Source: Oikopleura dioica
Taxonomy: Eukaryota; Chordata; Appendicularia; Copelata; Oikopleuridae
Direction: 5' to 3'
NCBI GenBank assembly: GCA_907165135.1
Contig: OU015566.1
Location: 9,532,157 to 9,596,156, forward strand
DNA: 64,000 bases
The notes under the pieces were generated by a model. The model searched no databases, was not told the DNA's origin, and saw only the letters and a list, made by a program, of their open reading frames with translations. The translations under genes were made by a program, and so were the position numbers. Positions 61,146 through 64,000 of this stretch are shown here, one piece after another; position 1 is the stretch's first letter, and every line of letters starts with the position of its first letter.

Positions 61146-62122
61146 TTTCTTCGTATCTTATTGCTCTACTGTTTCAAAGCTTCCGGGTCGTTCGTATTCT
61201 CTCTCGACTCGTCCGCTTACGAGGACCTCTTTGGTTGATAAATACTACGGGGTAGATCGTGTGTTAGAATCAACTTTCGTTTTTGTTTGTTTGAGGCAAA
61301 CATGGCTCACAAGTTTCAAACTCATCGAAAGTAATTCACATCTGATATATGCATGGTTATTACTTCACTAACGATCGACCATAAAAGTTCGGGGGATGGT
61401 CCAAGAGTCAAGTGCAAAGTACTTCGATATCTCCATTCATTACAAAGTATTAAGTCAACATGCATTTCTACCTGCTTATGCGATGTGATAAATACGAAAA
61501 GCAAATATATCTTGCGTCCTATAAAATTTCCATTCTATATTTTTTCAATGCCCAAGAGTAGTATGTAAAAACACCATGTTTTACATAAAGGTCAATTTCA
61601 CGGTCTGGCGCCAGCTTGTCTGGGATACAGGCGGTAATCTGTTTGATCAATTTAACAGTACTTCCTGTATCCCAGACAAGCATTTACTGGGAAATTTGGG
61701 TGATGTAATCTGCTTCTACAACCGACTAAGAAACTTTTGAAAAGTTAGATAAACGCTGTGACGAGCCTAAATTGGGGGCTATTATAGGATGACGGAAAAG
61801 CTGGCAAATCCGATATGTTCCGGAAGTGCCAGTCCGCTGCTGCGTTTTAGGATTTAGAATATTTGCTAACAATGTACCAACAAGCTGGGCGAGAATTGAA
61901 GAATCACCAGACAGTTTGCTTCTATCTTCTTTCCATTTTGATATTATTTCATTTTCTGGAAACATTTTCGATAGAAAAGACACGAGCAAGCGTCGTAATT
62001 ATATATAAAATGATTAATGGAGGGGTTAATGTAAATATGACTTCCGGACCGGAAGTATAAACTTCTCGATTCTCTCCAAACATTGTGGATCTTCAGCTGG
62101 TCTTCGCGAGTAAAAGCAAGAC
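61146..62122. other. Intergenic region containing a strong hairpin
   Basis: About 1 kb between two minus-strand genes. Apart from the hairpin at 61614-61681, I see no supported feature; minus-strand frame 61726-61989 looks like chance. Confidence 0.4.
61614..61681. ncRNA. Candidate microRNA precursor hairpin
   Basis: A 68-nt sequence folds on itself with an 18-bp perfect stem (GCTTGTCTGGGATACAGG at 61614-61631 against its complement at 61664-61681). The inner part can pair further (GTAATCTGTT with AACAGTAC) around a short loop. Two arms of about 22 nt and a compact loop are the geometry of an animal pre-miRNA. Either strand could be transcribed. I do not recognise the mature sequence. Confidence 0.45.
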
Positions 62123-63280
62123 TTACGCAAGTGCGCTGAGAGTAATTTGCTCCGTATCCTGATCCTCGAGTTTGGCTGCAGTAAGTCTCGCCTCGGTAGC
62201 TTCCTGTCGAATCTGACGTGCAGTTTTATTCAGATCATGCGCTTTCGCTTGTCGTTGATGTTGGTTCACCATTTTCGGCTCCATCACTCCTGATTTCGCG
62301 ACAGCTAGAATGGAGGCTCATTATCTTTTCTTTTCAATTTCAAACTTACATGTTTCATGACCTTGATTTCTGTTCAAGCGCTTGTTTCTGCCTTGATTCT
62401 TCCTCCGTTCGTCTCTGAAAATCGCGTCTTCCATTCGACCGATACTTCTCATGACGAATTCTACCGCCTTGAGATTCACAGTACCGTCTCTCGTCATGTA
62501 GGACTTCATTTCGCAAACAGTTCCTAGAATTTCAATAAGAAAAGATTCTCAAAAGATCAACTTACGTTTGTAGATTCCAACAAGTTTGTCGATCGCTCCC
62601 TCTCTGATCTCCCACGAGGGCAAGTGAGGCAAGAAATCGTTGCCAACGAAGAAACATAATAGAATCCAATCATCTATGATATTCTCCAAGTCCCAGGGAA
62701 TAGGAATATTAAGAATTTGAAGCAGTTGGGCTATCCACTCGCGAACTAGGGTCTGTTTAGCTGTTGAAAGAGGGGAAAGTGTAGTACCTGTTGCGATTCT
62801 GATGAAGATATAATTTCCCTTGGAGAAAACAGGCGGCTCTTTGTCTTCCGCTCCTTCTGGAAGACCTTGGCAGTCGATCAGCTCGTGGCTACATTGTCCA
62901 CAGAGCGTACAGGGCTTCGGCTAAAGAGAGAGGTTAGTTTTTGATGGATTTAGAGAACCTTACTTTTCCGTAAACAAACTCCTCTCTAACAATAGTGAAA
63001 TTGGGCTCGTGCGTAGCCAAACCCAACATGATCAAATCAGCATCGGCGCCCCAAATACAGTGGTGCGTGTTGGGATCGTGGGTTGGCGTGTTACGCTGTT
63101 TTCGGATGTAGTCGATGATCTTGTGCTCTTCTTCGCCGGGAACAGAGGCGTCGGACAAGATCACATTCAACTCGTGCCAACCAGCCTCTTTATTCAGCAT
63201 TAAAAAGAGTGTCTAATGAGGACTCTTTCATGCTAGTTTTACCTTTCGGATTCGGGCCAGATAAATCGACTAGAAGTATG
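62123..63280 (-). CDS. XRN2-like 5'-3' exoribonuclease, both ends truncated
   Basis: Minus-strand exons: about 63253-63279, 62964-63212, 62788-62920, then about 62573-62759, about 62369-62525 and about 62123-62306. Recognisable XRN2/RAT1 blocks: [71 protein letters not shown] and [20 protein letters not shown]. The usual GEGEHK reads GEEEHK. The first 220 or so residues, with several catalytic residues, are not found upstream, and the protein stops after [16 protein letters not shown], before the C-terminal half of the XRN fold. Intact splicing signals argue for DNA-level duplication, not a retrocopy. It could be a gene fragment or a repurposed short gene. Confidence 0.72.
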
Positions 63281-63838
63281 AATAAGGAAATTTGACGTAA
63301 AAAGAGTTGACTAAGATGTAGTATGAGTTGTTGGTCACATGGTAGCCGTAAGTTTTGTAGATGTTTTCTTAAGTGGATGATCTCATGTTTGGAACCAAAT
63401 AAAGGATGATTATTCTTTGTTAACTAGATGGGATAAACTGGAGCTACTAAGACAACAGTAATCGTGATTTCTCGACAGGCAATCAGAAAATTTTCGAGAA
63501 CTCGTTCTCCGGGGAGAATTATCTGAATCATTTTTGAACACGCGGTGCACCTACGCACCGCGCGGGGCTCTGATTGGCGCGCGCGCATGCGCAGACACTC
63601 AGAATTTATTTTCAATTTTCAAAAATTTGAATTTATTTCAATTTTAAAGAGAAAATCTGCGAAAAAAGAGAAAATCGACAACCAAATAACAGTTTTTATT
63701 CAAGACATCGACTTTTTTGGCGAGCCCTACTTTAGAGACATACTGTATCTTTTTACCTCTTTTTTTTTCAATAATTAACCGTATTGAATTTTAGATTGAA
63801 ATCGAGAGGTAGAAACTTTCCTCCCTAATCGCTCCTAG

Positions 63839-63961
63839 CACACTCGATCGAGTACCGATTCTTCTGCAACAAGTTCGGCTGGAAGAACGATCTTAAGGAG
63901 CTTCTCCGAGAAATCTACTCCTTCGACAAGCCCGAAGCTGTCATGCCCATCACGCGATCAG
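63839..63961 (+). CDS. Exon of an unidentified gene running off the right edge
   Basis: An acceptor CCTAG at 63834-63838 and donor GTAAAT at 63962 bound one open exon encoding FFCNKFGWKNDLKELLREIY and then SFDKPEAVMPITRS. Codon use looks coding. No start codon lies in this exon, so an upstream untranslated or leader exon is likely, and the gene continues beyond the window. I do not recognise the family. Confidence 0.5.
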
Positions 63962-64000
63962 GTAAATAAACATTCTGAAATATATTTTACTATAAAAAAA

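Noticed and set aside
61726-61989. Minus-strand open frame considered as the missing C-terminal part of the XRN2-like gene
   Set aside because: It shows none of the conserved XRN2 C-terminal blocks.

Overview
The window is animal nuclear DNA, AT-rich but gene-dense. Genes are cut by many very short introns, mostly 38-60 bp, and intergenic gaps are often under 300 bp. The recognisable proteins are metazoan, several of them chordate-like: calpains with a C2-like domain, an LMX1-type homeobox, CD2AP/CIN85, MIER, EIPR1, TM9SF2, NUFIP1. Tiny introns, closely packed same-strand genes with acceptor-like sites just before the start codon, and several introns that only make sense as GA-AG all point to a larvacean tunicate such as Oikopleura dioica. 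That assignment is inference. All coding features below are spans that include introns; exon joins were worked out by hand from reading frame, splice dinucleotides and remembered family alignments. Layout: 1-2.7 kb shows no gene. 2.7-6.9 kb holds ceramide glucosyltransferase and thymidine kinase 1. 7.7-13.8 kb holds NUFIP1 followed after 90 bp by a CD2AP/CIN85 adaptor with one 1.5-kb intron. A TTAA-flanked inverted-repeat element sits at 14.1-14.6 kb. 15.2-19.1 kb is a tight run of MIER, NAA40 and a zyxin-like LIM protein. 19.3-22.7 kb holds a divergent pair (an unknown membrane coiled-coil protein and a nicotinamide riboside kinase), a tRNA-Gln, and EIPR1, whose coding exon carries a small inverted-repeat transposon. 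22.7-27 kb is gene-poor and is followed by an LMX1-type homeobox gene. 29.3-35.4 kb has two inverted, closely related calpain genes flanking a class A GPCR. 36.4-46.2 kb holds a RING protein with a second small transposon at a splice site, a secreted cysteine-rich protein whose intron contains a 754-bp fold-back element, an SFT2 protein and TM9SF2. 46.8-53.5 kb holds PRADC1, a PIH/kintoun-like fragment, ARL1, a coiled-coil protein and a small cysteine-rich candidate. The rest holds a candidate peptide precursor, a secreted serine protease, a GLUT-type transporter, a perfect pre-miRNA-like hairpin, a truncated XRN2-like gene and one exon of a gene running off the right edge. The most interesting signals are structural: two MITE-like elements with 8-bp target duplications sitting in or against exons (one apparently turning part of an exon into an intron), a recurrent class of introns beginning AG|GAAA, two TTAA-flanked inverted-repeat elements, and a possible new microRNA. 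The genes do not form one pathway. They are mostly housekeeping and developmental genes; the only local functional grouping is the calpain pair.
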